In this document: piece after piece, positions 47,708-57,488 of the stretch | Position numbering within the stretch: the stretch's first letter is position 1 | How the letters are laid out: each line of letters starts with the position of its first letter | Source: Paenibacillus dauci | GTDB lineage: Bacteria > Bacillota > Bacilli > Paenibacillales > Paenibacillaceae | Direction: 5' to 3' | NCBI RefSeq assembly: GCF_000971985.1 | Contig: NZ_LAQQ01000001.1 | Span: forward strand, 992,001 to 1,056,000 | DNA: 64,000 nt | Made by a program: the position numbers and the translations under genes | The notes under the pieces: model-generated | What the model saw: only the letters and a program-made list of their open reading frames with translations | What the model was told of the DNA's origin: nothing | The model's database searches: none

Positions 47708-48100
47708 TTAGGATCTGGAACGAACTGGTGGCTCGAAGTCGATCATGTCATCCTTGAAGGCTACACCTTCTACTTTGACATTCACTTCAACAACTTTGAG
47801 ACCGGTCAAGGTCTCTACTGCTTCACGCACATTTTGCTGGAGCATACGGCATACTTCGTGAATCGGTGTCTCGTACAGTACAATGATACGCAGATCAATG
47901 GCTGCCTCGCGTTGTCCGACTTCGACAGTTACCCCTTTTTGTACATTTTTACCACTTAGACGTTTGGCGAATCCTTCGGATAATCCGCCGGACATAGCAG
48001 CAATCCCCGGTGTCTCCAGTGCGGCCATGCCCGCCACTTTTGCTACGACGTCATCGGCAATCTTGATTGTGCCCATCTCCAATTGTAATGATTCGGTCAT
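47708..48100 (-). CDS. Asp23/Gls24 (YloU-like) protein
   Basis: A 130-residue alkaline-shock family protein. IADDVVAKVAGMAALETPGIAAMSGG, RIIVLYETPIHEVCRMLQQNV and VVEVNVKVEGVAF are family features. In B. subtilis yloU precedes fakA; here the fakA region lacks it, so this may be the relocated copy. Start ATG at 48100 follows AGGAGG by six bases. Confidence 0.9.
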   Translation of the reverse strand: MTESLQLEMGTIKIADDVVAKVAGMAALETPGIAAMSGGLSEGFAKRLSGKNVQKGVTVEVGQREAAIDLRIIVLYETPIHEVCRMLQQNVREAVETLTGLKVVEVNVKVEGVAFKDDMIDFEPPVRSRS

Positions 48101-48520
48101 GTCCATCCTCCTCCAAAGCTTGCACCCCTGTTGGCATATTGCAGCCTGGATGCAACTAACCATAATGTTTACTTCTCTATTTTATTGCATATTGCGCAGA
48201 TATTCAAAAACAATATTTATACCCGCTATTTCTGCTTATGAAACGTTTATGCTGTGTCGTTTACATTTTCATTAGATTTGGGTATATTGTTAAAGAATTT
48301 ACATAGTTAGTATGATGCGATTCCCATGTCCTGACCTGTGCGAATATAACAGGATCCGGTCATATACGGCGGATGATTGGTTAATGAATAGGAAGATCAC
48401 TCTGTACGGTACACTCGCAGACTGCTGCCGTACTCTTCATCCTGTCATTGATTCTGTAGCGGAAGCATCAACCATATGTAGAATATCAAACATATATTTA
48501 TTCAAAAGTGAGGTGGCGCA
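48101..48520. other. divergent intergenic region asp23/cax
   Basis: 420 bases. A promoter candidate at 48287-48316 gives cax a ~200-base leader with only a weak GTACGG/CCGTAC pairing; no known cation riboswitch was recognised. Confidence 0.45.
48287..48316 (+). promoter_or_regulatory. candidate cax promoter
   Basis: TTGTTA (48287-48292), 18 bases, TATGAT (48311-48316). Confidence 0.4.
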
Positions 48521-49582
48521 ATGAAAAAGAATCTTTCTACTATTCTGCTTATTATTTTCTTCGTATTCAGTGCAATCGCTCATTATGCCCATCTGAATCC
48601 GATCCTCCAGTTTGTCGTATCGGCTATCGCTGTCATACTGGTGGCAGGATTCCTCGGACGTGCGACAGAAAATGTAGCACATTATGCCGGACAGCGGCTG
48701 GGCGGATTCCTGAATGCAACCTTCGGTAATGCGGCAGAACTGATCATCGCAATCATGCTGCTGCGTGAAGGGCTGTATGATATGGTCAAAGCCAGTCTGA
48801 CCGGTTCCATTATCGGGAACCTGCTGCTGGTACTCGGCCTGAGTATTTTCGCCGGCGGGGTCAAGTTCAAAGTACAGAACTTCAACGTTTCTCTCGCAGG
48901 GATGAACGGCTCACTAATGATCGTTGCGGTGATTGCACTGTTCGTGCCAGCACTATTCCTGAATACTCACTCCATTACGAGTACCGAAGTGGATACGCTC
49001 AGTCTGATCGTCGCCGGACTGCTTATTCTGGCTTATATCGCCTGGTTGGTCTTCTCGATGTTCACGCACAAGACTTATCTGGCGGATGTCACCAATGAAG
49101 GCGATAATGAGCACGAATCACCGGATTGGAGCAAAGGCAGAGCTATTCTCTATCTGGTAATCGCTACAGTGATGACGGCCTTTGTCAGTGAATGGCTGGT
49201 CGGTACACTTGAGACTTTTACCAAAGACTTTGGATTCAGCGAATTGTTCGTGGGTGCCTTTGTAGTCGCAATTATCGGTAATGCTGCCGAGCACAGTGCA
49301 GCGATTATGCTTGCCATGAAAAACAAAATCGGTGCTTCTGTCGAAATCGCAGTCGGCAGCAGCCTGCAAATTGCTCTATTCGTAGCTCCCGTATTAATCT
49401 TTGTCAGCTTTTTCCTTGGCAACACTATGGATATCGTCTTCACGACACTGGAATTGGTAGCTATTATGGTGTCTGTCTTTATCGCCAAGTCCATCATACA
49501 GGATGGTTCAACCAACTGGTATGAAGGTACGCTACTGCTGGTTGTTTATATTATTCTCGGCGTTTCCTTCTACCTCGTTTAG
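48521..49582 (+). CDS. cax: Ca2+/H+ antiporter (CaxA/ChaA family)
   Basis: A 353-residue membrane exchanger with 11 predicted helices. The two inverted repeats carry GNAAELIIA and GNAAEHSAA (alpha motifs with the conserved Glu). An acidic loop (DVTNEGDNEHESPDW) lies between the halves. Start ATG has GAGGTG. Confidence 0.94.
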   Translation: MKKNLSTILLIIFFVFSAIAHYAHLNPILQFVVSAIAVILVAGFLGRATENVAHYAGQRLGGFLNATFGNAAELIIAIMLLREGLYDMVKASLTGSIIGNLLLVLGLSIFAGGVKFKVQNFNVSLAGMNGSLMIVAVIALFVPALFLNTHSITSTEVDTLSLIVAGLLILAYIAWLVFSMFTHKTYLADVTNEGDNEHESPDWSKGRAILYLVIATVMTAFVSEWLVGTLETFTKDFGFSELFVGAFVVAIIGNAAEHSAAIMLAMKNKIGASVEIAVGSSLQIALFVAPVLIFVSFFLGNTMDIVFTTLELVAIMVSVFIAKSIIQDGSTNWYEGTLLLVVYIILGVSFYLV

Positions 49583-49647
49583 ACAACACAATAGAGCCCC
49601 ATTTATGTTATAGATATCGCTTCTGTTCATAAATGAATGCTCCTATC

Positions 49648-49690
49648 GACCCTGTCCGCTGCTTTGTGCAGTTTATGGACAGGGTCTTTT
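49648..49690 (+). terminator. cax terminator
   Basis: GACCCTGTCC pairs with GGACAGGGTC, then TTTT. Confidence 0.88.
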
Positions 49691-49753
49691 GCTAATCAAC
49701 CGCCCCATTGGCATTCGATCTTCCGGTTTGGCAAATGTGCTTTGCTCTGCAGC

Positions 49754-49792
49754 AAAAAATGCCTGTACCTCAATTACAAGGTACAGGCATTT
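49754..49792 (-). terminator. ylaN terminator
   Basis: AATGCCTGTACC pairs with GGTACAGGCATT; six T on the minus strand. Confidence 0.92.
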
Positions 49793-49810
49793 CTATGTCA
49801 TTCAAGTCTG

Positions 49811-50110
49811 CTACTCTGCAGACTGTGTCTTATTGTTCATTGCTTCATACAATACGGACAAGTTGCGCTCCAAGTTACTGATGAGCTGCTTGCCTACAGG
49901 ATCCGACACCAGACCAGCACGTACAGCAAAATCCACTTCTTTGGAAAAGCCGTATACCTGGGTATCCAGCACTTCCTCATAGAGAGGACAGTAACGGGTA
50001 TCCAAATTCTCCATCTGGATTTCAATCAACTTTTCAATTTTATGTGCATCTTCCTGAAGAAGATTTAATGCTTTTATATTCAACTGCTCTTGCAAATCAG
50101 ATGAAGTCAT
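49811..50110 (-). CDS. ylaN: YlaN (UPF0358) iron-homeostasis protein
   Basis: A 99-residue protein. ALNLLQEDAHKIEKLIEIQMENL, CPLYEEVLDTQVYG and DFAVRAGLV match B. subtilis YlaN. YlaN has been reported to bind Fe(II) and relieve Fur repression, and is essential in iron-poor medium. Start ATG follows GGGGGGAAG. Confidence 0.93.
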   Translation of the reverse strand: MTSSDLQEQLNIKALNLLQEDAHKIEKLIEIQMENLDTRYCPLYEEVLDTQVYGFSKEVDFAVRAGLVSDPVGKQLISNLERNLSVLYEAMNNKTQSAE

Positions 50111-50320
50111 GTTCTTCCCCCCCATGTTCAAGAACTCTCGGCCATTACTATTCTTAATATTAGACGAAATTGAAGGGCAATACAAGAACCTCCCTGTAAA
50201 TCGGGCGGAAATATCTTATATTTAAAATATCTATCCTTGCTGCTAATTAATCCTTCTATTTTCTGCATGTTAATGCTGTGCAGGCAGTAAAAATGTAGTA
50301 CATATACAATATAACAACAA

Positions 50321-50351
50321 AAATGCTGCCATCACGAGGATGGCAGCATTT
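50321..50351 (-). terminator. terminator of the HPr-like gene
   Basis: AAATGCTGCCATC pairs with GATGGCAGCATTT; T-rich on the minus strand. Confidence 0.9.
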
Positions 50352-50360
50352 CTGAATGGT

Positions 50361-50615
50361 TTAATTATCTGCAACTTTGACGCTCAGACCATGCTTTTCA
50401 AAAGCAGCGATAACCGCAGCCTTGGCTGCTTCTTCGTCTGGTCCGTGTACGTGAAGCTCGTAGTTGTGGTTGGCTACCAGCGTAGTGAACAGTCCCAGGA
50501 TACTTTTGACATCGATAAACTTGGTCTCATACTGCAGTACGATTGAAGAAGTGTACTGACCGGCAGTTTGTGCAATCTCTACTACTGCTGCGTTATTCGT
50601 GTTACTGGTTGCCAT
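50361..50615 (-). CDS. HPr/Crh-like protein lacking the catalytic His
   Basis: An 84-residue protein with the HPr fold pattern: TAGQYTSSIVLQY, then DVKSILGLFTTL, where the Ser (~38) matches Ser46 of HPr, and a C-terminal helix EEAAKAAVIAAFEKHG. The GxHARPA active-site segment is replaced by Thr-Asn-Asn-Ala, and the protein is ~8 residues shorter at its N-terminus, so it cannot carry phosphate from enzyme I. It is like Crh, which keeps only regulatory Ser46. A strong AGGAGG precedes the ATG. A phospho-Ser partner for CcpA is possible but inferred. Confidence 0.8.
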   Translation of the reverse strand: MATSNTNNAAVVEIAQTAGQYTSSIVLQYETKFIDVKSILGLFTTLVANHNYELHVHGPDEEAAKAAVIAAFEKHGLSVKVADN

Positions 50616-50722
50616 GAGAAACCCTCCTATTTTGCTTTGAATTTCACTAAACCTCGTTTTCCCTTACATCATAAATGAATACGCTTTCTTATGCAACTTC
50701 TTTCTTAGGACCGTTTTCAGAG

Positions 50723-50783
50723 AAAAAGAGGTTATATCGTGAAGTCGCCCATAAGGCGCCCTATCCATATATAACCTCTTTTT
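50723..50783 (-). terminator. terminator of the aminopeptidase gene
   Basis: AAAAAGAGGTTATAT pairs with ATATAACCTCTTTTT; inner GGCGC-type pairing in the loop. Confidence 0.85.
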
Positions 50784-50848
50784 GCCTATTTGATCAAGCT
50801 ATGAATAACAGTATTTTGCGAACAGACTGTAATAGCCACCAATATGCC

Positions 50849-51964
50849 TTATTTCAGGTTCTCGGGATTCAGTGATTCCAGCTCTGGCAGTACAAAAATA
50901 CCATCTTTGCGAATCAGCACATCATCAAAGTAAATTTCGCCGCCGCCATATTCGGGACGCTGGATAAATACCAGATCCCAGTGAATCGATGAGCGATTGC
51001 CATTATCCGTCTCTTCATACGCTTGTCCAGGAGTGAAGTGGAAGCTACCGGCGATTTTCTCGTCGAACAGGATATCATTCATCGGATGCAGGATATGCGG
51101 ATTGAAGCCAATTGCGAATTCACCGATATAACGTGCACCTTCATCAGAATCCAGAATATTATTCAGCTTCTCGGTATTATTGCTCGATGCTTCTACAATT
51201 TTGCCGTTTTCAAAACGGAATGTGACACGCTCAAAGCTAATGCCATTATATACGGTCGGCGTATTGTACGTAATCGTACCATTGACCGAGTCACGTACAG
51301 GTGCACTGAATACTTCACCGTCCGGAATATTGCGCTGACCGGAGCATTTTTTGGCACCAATATCCTTGATGGAGAAGGCCAGATCGGTATCTTTGCCGAC
51401 CAGACGCACTTTATCCGTACGTTCCATAAGAGCCTGCAACGCATCCTGTGCTTTATCCATTTTGGCATAATCCAGGTTACATACATCAAAGTAGAAATCT
51501 TCAAAAGCTTCCGTACTCATACCAGCCAGCTGAGCCATGCTTGCATTTGGATAGCGCAGCACAACCCACTTGGTATGCTTGACGCGCTGTTCACTATGTA
51601 CAACATGCTGATAGAGACGGTTGTACATTTTGATCTTCTCTTCCGGTACATCAGCCAGATCATTGATATTGTCGCCGGCACGAATACCGATGTATCCCTG
51701 CATCTGTTTCATGCGTTCCAGATCCAGTGCTGCCCATGCAGCCAGGCTCTCTTCTGTTGCATTGATCAGCATGGCGCGCTGTACCTTGCGGTCTGTCAGC
51801 TGTACAAATACATTACCGCCTCTGGCACCTACTTCATGAATAACTGCATTTAACAGATCGCGCTCTGTGCCAATCATTTCAACCAGTACATTTTCACCTG
51901 GCTGTACGTCGATGGAATACTGTACCAGATTTCTGGCGAGTACTTTTATTCTAGGATCCTGCAT
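50849..51964 (-). CDS. M29-family aminopeptidase (AmpS-like)
   Basis: A 371-residue metallo-aminopeptidase. GENVLVEM, NIPDGEVFSAPV, EFAIGFNP, HWDLVF match the M29 family, with a Glu and a His-Asp pair as metal ligands. Start ATG has AAAGGGGAC. Cytoplasmic peptide turnover. Confidence 0.95.
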   Translation of the reverse strand: MQDPRIKVLARNLVQYSIDVQPGENVLVEMIGTERDLLNAVIHEVGARGGNVFVQLTDRKVQRAMLINATEESLAAWAALDLERMKQMQGYIGIRAGDNINDLADVPEEKIKMYNRLYQHVVHSEQRVKHTKWVVLRYPNASMAQLAGMSTEAFEDFYFDVCNLDYAKMDKAQDALQALMERTDKVRLVGKDTDLAFSIKDIGAKKCSGQRNIPDGEVFSAPVRDSVNGTITYNTPTVYNGISFERVTFRFENGKIVEASSNNTEKLNNILDSDEGARYIGEFAIGFNPHILHPMNDILFDEKIAGSFHFTPGQAYEETDNGNRSSIHWDLVFIQRPEYGGGEIYFDDVLIRKDGIFVLPELESLNPENLK

Positions 51965-52052
51965 TGTCTCGTCCCCTTTTTGTGATGTTTTTGAACAACG
52001 GTTAATTATTCAAAAAATAGTGTACCATGCGTACCTGTTTTTTGTCGTCACC

Positions 52053-52103
52053 AAAAAAGCACAACAATGCCCCCGGACAGGAGTACGCTGTTGTGCTGCT
52101 TTT
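52053..52103 (-). terminator. terminator of the GGDEF gene
   Basis: AAAAAAGCACAACA pairs with TGTTGTGCTGCTTTT (one bulge); T6 on the minus strand. Confidence 0.85.
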
Positions 52104-52117
52104 GTATCCAAATGTAA

Positions 52118-54082
52118 TCAGGATCGCATTTCGGCATCCATTCGAATCTGATTGCGTCCGCTATTTTTGGCCTGATACAGTGCCATATCTGCACGGTAGA
52201 ACAATGACTCTACGCTGACATCTTTGTCTTTCCAGTTCCAGTCGGAGACTCCGCCGGACACAGTAACTCTGGGCTCGGTCTCTGTGCTCACTCTCTCTCT
52301 GATCTGTTCCGCAATGTGATAGGCACGGCTCTTATCGACCTGCGGGAAATAAACAGCCAACTCTTCGCCTCCCCACCGGGCAGCAATATCTCCATCACGA
52401 ATCAGCCGCTGAATAATCCGGCTCACCTGCTTGAGAATCTCATCGCCTACCTGATGACCATACGTGTCATTTACTACTTTGAATTTATCAATGTCTACCA
52501 TCAACAGTGATCCGCTATAAGTGGCATTCTGATAATTACTGATCGAATCATCCAGATACCGGCGCTGATATAATCCTGTCAGTGCATCCCGACTGGCCAT
52601 GCGCTGAACCTCAGAATGAAGAGCAGCGTTGGCTACCGACAATCCGATATGTGTAGTAATGACCTGCAGCAATTTAAAATTGTCATAGGAAAAATAATGA
52701 CTTTTCGGATGCCCCAGGTAAATGGCACCAATCACTTCCCCGCTGCTCATCAGTGGTGAGGCAATCATCGAACAGGAACCCGTCTCTCTCATGAAAATCG
52801 ATTCCGTTCCCGGTACACTGCAGTAATCGGACATAATGATAGGCTCTCTATTACGGTAAATCAGTCCGGTATAGCCCTCATTTTTGTCTACCGATCCACC
52901 TACCAGAGCTGGTACATTACCTGAAACGACTTCAAATCGATCTGACTTTGGATTCAGATATAATACAATCACATGCTCGGCTTTGAATACTTTCAGCAGT
53001 TCGCCTACAGCAAATTCAAATATTTCTTCCAGCTTCAGGCTCTGATTCAGCCGATGGGTAATATTATTGATCAGCCGCAGATCCTCATTGAGCAGCTGGG
53101 ACTGTTCATACAGCCTTGCATTTTCAAAAGTTCGTCCTGCCGCTTCGGCGATAATCACCAGCAGCTCCAGATCTTCTTCCTCCAGCGGGTAATCCGACAT
53201 AATATGAAAGACCCCATAAATGCCCTGTTTGCCCATAAGCGGAATCGCCGCTTCCATTCTATCGGAATCGCCGTCTGTTCCCGGATGAACAGCCACCGAT
53301 AATTCTCCTGTCGAAAATGTGCGTACACACATATCATCCAGCGAAGACTGCATAACTAACGGCTTGACGCGTGGATTCAGATTCTGATCTCCCTGGGACA
53401 CTAACAACTCGAATTGAACAAGCGGATACATCTGATCTACAATAGCGAACATCTCGGTAATGATCGCATCTACCTCGAACTTGTCATACATTCGCTGGAT
53501 AATATGAAACAATACAGTTCGGCGCTGTGCCTCCCGTTCAATTACCGTCTGGGAACTCAGCATATCCGCAACAAACGTATATTCAAACCGCTTGTAAAAT
53601 AGTGACCGGTAATGCATCCCCAGCATCTCCAAATCACTGACCGATACCGGATGATCCTCTAAAGAAATGCAGCCAAGCAGCACAAACAAAGTATCGTTTG
53701 TACGTGTGTACAGCGGCATAGTCATTACCCCTGCCATTTCTACAGATAACTCTTCCGTTGTCGCAGAGCGCTGCCAATCCTTAATAGACTGCTGGATCAG
53801 CAGCTCCTGACCGGGCTTCAGCCCGACTCCTCCTATATATTTACGCTTATGGTTCAGCAGGAACCAGGCAGAACGACAGACTTTGTCAATCGTCCGATTC
53901 TGCTCATACCAGTCTTTGAGAGATTCTTCAAGTAATGCTTCAATATGCAAAAAATCGGATTCGCCGATATCTGCCTTTTGCAGCCAGAACGCGTCATCAG
54001 TGACAGGCACCACAGGGTAGGAGGTATGCCCGGCTTCAGCGCGCCAGCTCTGTGCTGACGAATTCCATAGATGATCTGGCAT
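52118..54082 (-). CDS. GAF-GGDEF diguanylate cyclase
   Basis: A 654-residue cytoplasmic protein: sensory N-terminal half, a GAF domain (~330-480) and a C-terminal GGDEF domain (~485-650) that makes cyclic di-GMP. The active site reads GGEEL, a permitted variant. Five residues before it lies RDGD, the RxxD product-inhibition site. DIDKFKVVNDTYGHQVGD is intact. Start ATG has GAGGAGG. Confidence 0.94.
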   Translation of the reverse strand: MPDHLWNSSAQSWRAEAGHTSYPVVPVTDDAFWLQKADIGESDFLHIEALLEESLKDWYEQNRTIDKVCRSAWFLLNHKRKYIGGVGLKPGQELLIQQSIKDWQRSATTEELSVEMAGVMTMPLYTRTNDTLFVLLGCISLEDHPVSVSDLEMLGMHYRSLFYKRFEYTFVADMLSSQTVIEREAQRRTVLFHIIQRMYDKFEVDAIITEMFAIVDQMYPLVQFELLVSQGDQNLNPRVKPLVMQSSLDDMCVRTFSTGELSVAVHPGTDGDSDRMEAAIPLMGKQGIYGVFHIMSDYPLEEEDLELLVIIAEAAGRTFENARLYEQSQLLNEDLRLINNITHRLNQSLKLEEIFEFAVGELLKVFKAEHVIVLYLNPKSDRFEVVSGNVPALVGGSVDKNEGYTGLIYRNREPIIMSDYCSVPGTESIFMRETGSCSMIASPLMSSGEVIGAIYLGHPKSHYFSYDNFKLLQVITTHIGLSVANAALHSEVQRMASRDALTGLYQRRYLDDSISNYQNATYSGSLLMVDIDKFKVVNDTYGHQVGDEILKQVSRIIQRLIRDGDIAARWGGEELAVYFPQVDKSRAYHIAEQIRERVSTETEPRVTVSGGVSDWNWKDKDVSVESLFYRADMALYQAKNSGRNQIRMDAEMRS

Positions 54083-54228
54083 AAAATCCTCCTCATGAAT
54101 TCGGCGTATTCAGCCGGTAAATTTAGACTATGAATCATTTTCATTTTACAAGCAGACCCTCTGGATTGCACGTATAATTCCAAACACTTAACACAGAAAA
54201 ATTCTCGCTGATTATTGCGTGAAAATGA

Positions 54229-54258
54229 TTGACTTTATGTTTATATTCAAGATATAAT
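54229..54258 (+). promoter_or_regulatory. rpsD promoter
   Basis: TTGACT (54229-54234), 18 bases, perfect TATAAT (54253-54258). It lies 220 bases before the rpsD start. Confidence 0.8.
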
Positions 54259-54264
54259 TTATTC

Positions 54265-54470
54265 TTGATGAAGAATGGATAGATTCTGATTTGGGCGTAA
54301 CGTTGTTTCACCCTCACGCTTATGGTTGCTGACAAGACTGCGGCTGAACATTCCTGTCAGTAGTGTGGTTTTCTATCCTGCCTCACGACAAATCATAAGC
54401 GGCAACTTGAATCAAAGACCCAAAGCCCCGTATTTTTATCAAAAACTATACTTTAATTACGAAGGAGCTT
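54265..54470 (+). ncRNA. long structured rpsD leader, probable S4 autoregulatory element
   Basis: A ~205-base leader between promoter and gene, with several complementary segments (CTGACA/TGTCAG; TATGGTT...AATCATA). In B. subtilis and other Firmicutes S4 represses rpsD by binding such a leader. Sequence match to that element was not verified. Confidence 0.5.
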
Positions 54471-54477
54471 GCTATAA

Positions 54478-55077
54478 ATGGCACGTTACACTGGTCCTAA
54501 ATTTAAATTAAGCCGTCGCGTAGGTATTTCCCTGAGCGGCACTGGTAAAGAATTGAAACGCCCTTTCCCTCCGGGACAACACGGTCCTAACCAACGCAGA
54601 AAAATGAGCAACTACGGTATGCAGTTGCAAGAAAAACAAAAACTGCGTTTCATGTACGGTCTGGGTGAAAAACAATTCGCTACACTGTTCGAAAGAGCAC
54701 AAAAACTGCCAGGCATCGCTGGTGAGAACTTCATGTTCCTGCTGGAAAGCCGTCTGGACAACCTTGTTTACCGTATCGGCTTCGCAAACAGCCGTCCAGG
54801 TGCTCGTCAGCTGGTAGCTCACGGTCACGTGACTGTAAACGGTAAAAAAGTAGATATCGCTTCTTACTCTGTAAAACCAGGCGATGTAATCGGTCTTCGT
54901 GAAAAAAGCCGTGGCCTGACTTCTGTTAAAGAAGCTCTGGAAAACCGCACTCATCTGGTAGCTTACGTTGAGTTCAACGAAGGCGCAGTAGAAGGTAAAT
55001 TCATCCGTCTGCCTGAGCGTTCTGAACTGACTCAAGACATCGATGAAAGACAAATCGTTGAGTGGTACAACCGTTAA
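54478..55077 (+). CDS. rpsD: 30S ribosomal protein S4
   Basis: A 199-residue protein. [13 protein letters not shown] start, [18 protein letters not shown] and [24 protein letters not shown] (S4 RNA-binding domain). No zinc motif, i.e. the Cys-minus form. AAGGAG lies before the ATG. Confidence 0.98.
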   Translation: MARYTGPKFKLSRRVGISLSGTGKELKRPFPPGQHGPNQRRKMSNYGMQLQEKQKLRFMYGLGEKQFATLFERAQKLPGIAGENFMFLLESRLDNLVYRIGFANSRPGARQLVAHGHVTVNGKKVDIASYSVKPGDVIGLREKSRGLTSVKEALENRTHLVAYVEFNEGAVEGKFIRLPERSELTQDIDERQIVEWYNR

Positions 55078-55090
55078 TCTTAACGACGAA

Positions 55091-55120
55091 AAACCGCCGG
55101 AATCTCCGGCGGTTTTTTTT
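55091..55120 (+). terminator. rpsD terminator
   Basis: AACCGCCGGA pairs with TCCGGCGGTT; eight T follow. Confidence 0.97.
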
Positions 55121-55238
55121 ATGCTTTTTTCGATTGTATCGAATAAGAAAATCGTATTTGATAGATCCATTTTGCCTGATTGCTACTTGATGCATAGTCC
55201 TTCTCATAGCTAAAGGCGTGACCTACAGCGTCCTCATA

Positions 55239-57290
55239 TTACTGTACTTTGAACTGGGAAACAACCGAGTTCAGCCCATCGGATACCTGATTCAGTGATT
55301 CTGCAGACTGATTAAGCTCTTCCAGTGAAGTGAGCTGTAGTCGAGAACGTTCCAATGCATTCGTGGCACCTGCCGAAGAGGTTCTAGCGATATCAGCCAG
55401 CTGGCTAATCGAGGCGCTTACTTCCTCCGAACCGGCAGACATTTGTTCAGAAGCCGACGATACCTCCTGTACTTCATCCGCTACACGCTCAATATCACGG
55501 CTGATGGCGATAAATCTTGTTTCGATCTCCTCCAAAACATGCAGTCCTTCATTCACCTGCATACTGCCTTCCTGCATGCCTTGCAGCGCTGCACGTGTCT
55601 CGGTCTGCATAGCACTTACCTGAGTAGTAATTTGTCCGGCAGACGAACTTACATTTTCGGCCAGCTTACTGATCTCGGAAGCCACGACAGCAAATCCTTT
55701 ACCATGCTCGCCTGCACGTGCAGCTTCAATCGAAGCATTAAGTGCCAGCAGCTTGGTCTGTCCACTAATCTCCTGGATAATATCAATAATACCGCCGATC
55801 TGGATCGACCGCTCATCCAGAGAGTTTACGACCTCGCCTGCCTGATCCAAAGCACTTTTGGCTGTATGAATCTGCTGGTTCAGTTCAGCCAGCTTGGCAT
55901 TACCCTGACGGGTCTTGTGATCAATCCCCTGGGTAGCTTCGGATACCTGCTGCACCGATTCTGCAACACGCTGAATACCGATAGCCATCTCTTCCATAGC
56001 TGTAGTACTCTCCGATGCAGCAACCATCTGGACTTCCGCTCCATGTTTTACCTTCTCCATCTGTTCCACATTTTGCTGGGCTTCACGAGCAGCCTGGGAC
56101 ATTCCATCCGACAGATGCCCAGCGGTCTCCTGTACCGTGTTGGATTCTTGACGCAGTTGGCTGATCACGGCAGATGTCGATTGTAATACACGCTGGAACC
56201 CATCGGACATTTGCCCGAACTCATCCTGCCGATCACTGGTCAGTTCGTTCGAATAGTCTCCCTGTGCCATCTGATCACTCAGCTGACGAATTTTACGGAC
56301 TTCTTTGACCATGCTGCGGTTATTCATCCACAGTGTACTAAGGATAATCACAATCCCGATCAAGCTGATAATACTGAGTAGGAGCAGCAGATCATTGGTC
56401 GGTTTTTGTACCTGTGCTTCAGGCAGCATAATACCTATTTTCCAGCCTGTCTGTTCAATAGTATCAAACAGGAATTGTTGATCTTCGTCGCCAAGAGAAA
56501 GATTCATCTGGCCGGAAGCATTGCTCTGAATCTGCTGTTCAAATGCACTACCAGCGGCATCAGAAATAGAAGTTCCTGCTTTCATCGTCGTGCTGCCACT
56601 TGCCAGAATATTCCCCTGGCGATCGATCAGAACAGCGGCTCCGCCCATACCCACATTCAGTTTGCTGACGATATTCTGAATGTTGCTCATATCCAGATCT
56701 CCCGTAGCTACACCGATGATTTGATTATTGGCATTATAGATAGCCTGACCTGCTGTAATCATGGATACATTGAGTTTGGTATCCAGATAAGGATCGGAAT
56801 AATACATATTTTGCTTGGCCGCTACACTACCGGTATACCAAGCCTGCTTCAGATAATCGTAGGCTGGATCATCATATTCAGACGTAGAAGTAATTTGCTG
56901 TCCATCATGATGTGCATAGGCAGAGCGGTATTTCACACCCGGCGCATACGCATTTTCCGCAAAAAATATCCCCATTCCATAGGTGATATTACTTTGCTTA
57001 ACGTCTTTTTCGATAATTTCTGTATATTTGGCAATATTAATGTCCGAACGAAGCTGCCCTGCTGTACTTGCAAATGAAGATACAAGCAGCGAATGACTGG
57101 ATAGCTGATTTGTAATATTGTCGGCTACATTGGTCAAAGAGTGACTAACACTGTTATTAATCTGTTCGTTCAGCTTTTGCTTGGCAAACTCATAGGAGAT
57201 TGTACTGATCAGCAAAAGGACAACGAATATAATAGGCATCACAGTCCACATCATTCTTGCCTGGATGCTTTTGAATCGGTATCTGGCCAA
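55239..57290 (-). CDS. methyl-accepting chemotaxis protein (dCache-HAMP-MCP)
   Basis: About 683 residues: first membrane helix (~20-40), a dCache-like sensor outside ([18 protein letters not shown]), second helix (~305), HAMP, and a signalling domain with [25 protein letters not shown]. The ORF begins at ATG 57308 with a distant ribosome-binding site; TTG at 57290 has AAAGGA eight bases away and gives an N-terminus that matches the paralogue (xRxxFKSIQAR), so I use it. Ligand unknown. Confidence 0.93.
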   Translation of the reverse strand: MARYRFKSIQARMMWTVMPIIFVVLLLISTISYEFAKQKLNEQINNSVSHSLTNVADNITNQLSSHSLLVSSFASTAGQLRSDINIAKYTEIIEKDVKQSNITYGMGIFFAENAYAPGVKYRSAYAHHDGQQITSTSEYDDPAYDYLKQAWYTGSVAAKQNMYYSDPYLDTKLNVSMITAGQAIYNANNQIIGVATGDLDMSNIQNIVSKLNVGMGGAAVLIDRQGNILASGSTTMKAGTSISDAAGSAFEQQIQSNASGQMNLSLGDEDQQFLFDTIEQTGWKIGIMLPEAQVQKPTNDLLLLLSIISLIGIVIILSTLWMNNRSMVKEVRKIRQLSDQMAQGDYSNELTSDRQDEFGQMSDGFQRVLQSTSAVISQLRQESNTVQETAGHLSDGMSQAAREAQQNVEQMEKVKHGAEVQMVAASESTTAMEEMAIGIQRVAESVQQVSEATQGIDHKTRQGNAKLAELNQQIHTAKSALDQAGEVVNSLDERSIQIGGIIDIIQEISGQTKLLALNASIEAARAGEHGKGFAVVASEISKLAENVSSSAGQITTQVSAMQTETRAALQGMQEGSMQVNEGLHVLEEIETRFIAISRDIERVADEVQEVSSASEQMSAGSEEVSASISQLADIARTSSAGATNALERSRLQLTSLEELNQSAESLNQVSDGLNSVVSQFKVQ

Positions 57291-57414
57291 ATCCTTCTTC
57301 CTTTCCATGGTAGGTTGGTTATCTAACTCCTTTTATCGACATTTTTGGATAAATTGTATATAGCAAACTCATAAGGTCATTAAATATACATAGCCATACA
57401 ATTCTCCCTATAAC

Positions 57415-57445
57415 AAAAAGGGAATAGAACATTGTTCTATTCCCT
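57415..57445 (-). terminator. terminator of the second chemoreceptor
   Basis: AGGGAATAGAAC pairs with GTTCTATTCCCT; T5 on the minus strand. It separates the paralogues. Confidence 0.92.
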
Positions 57446-57488
57446 GCATCTATGATGGATGGATGAATGAAATGCTATCTTTAGTACA

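Noticed and set aside
48317..48520. Cation riboswitch in the cax leader
   Set aside because: The leader is long enough, but only one weak six-base pairing and no recognised Mn or Mg riboswitch core was found.
57300..57345. SigD promoter for the first chemoreceptor
   Set aside because: A GTCGATAA-like -10 exists but it abuts the ribosome-binding site and has no TAAA at the correct distance.
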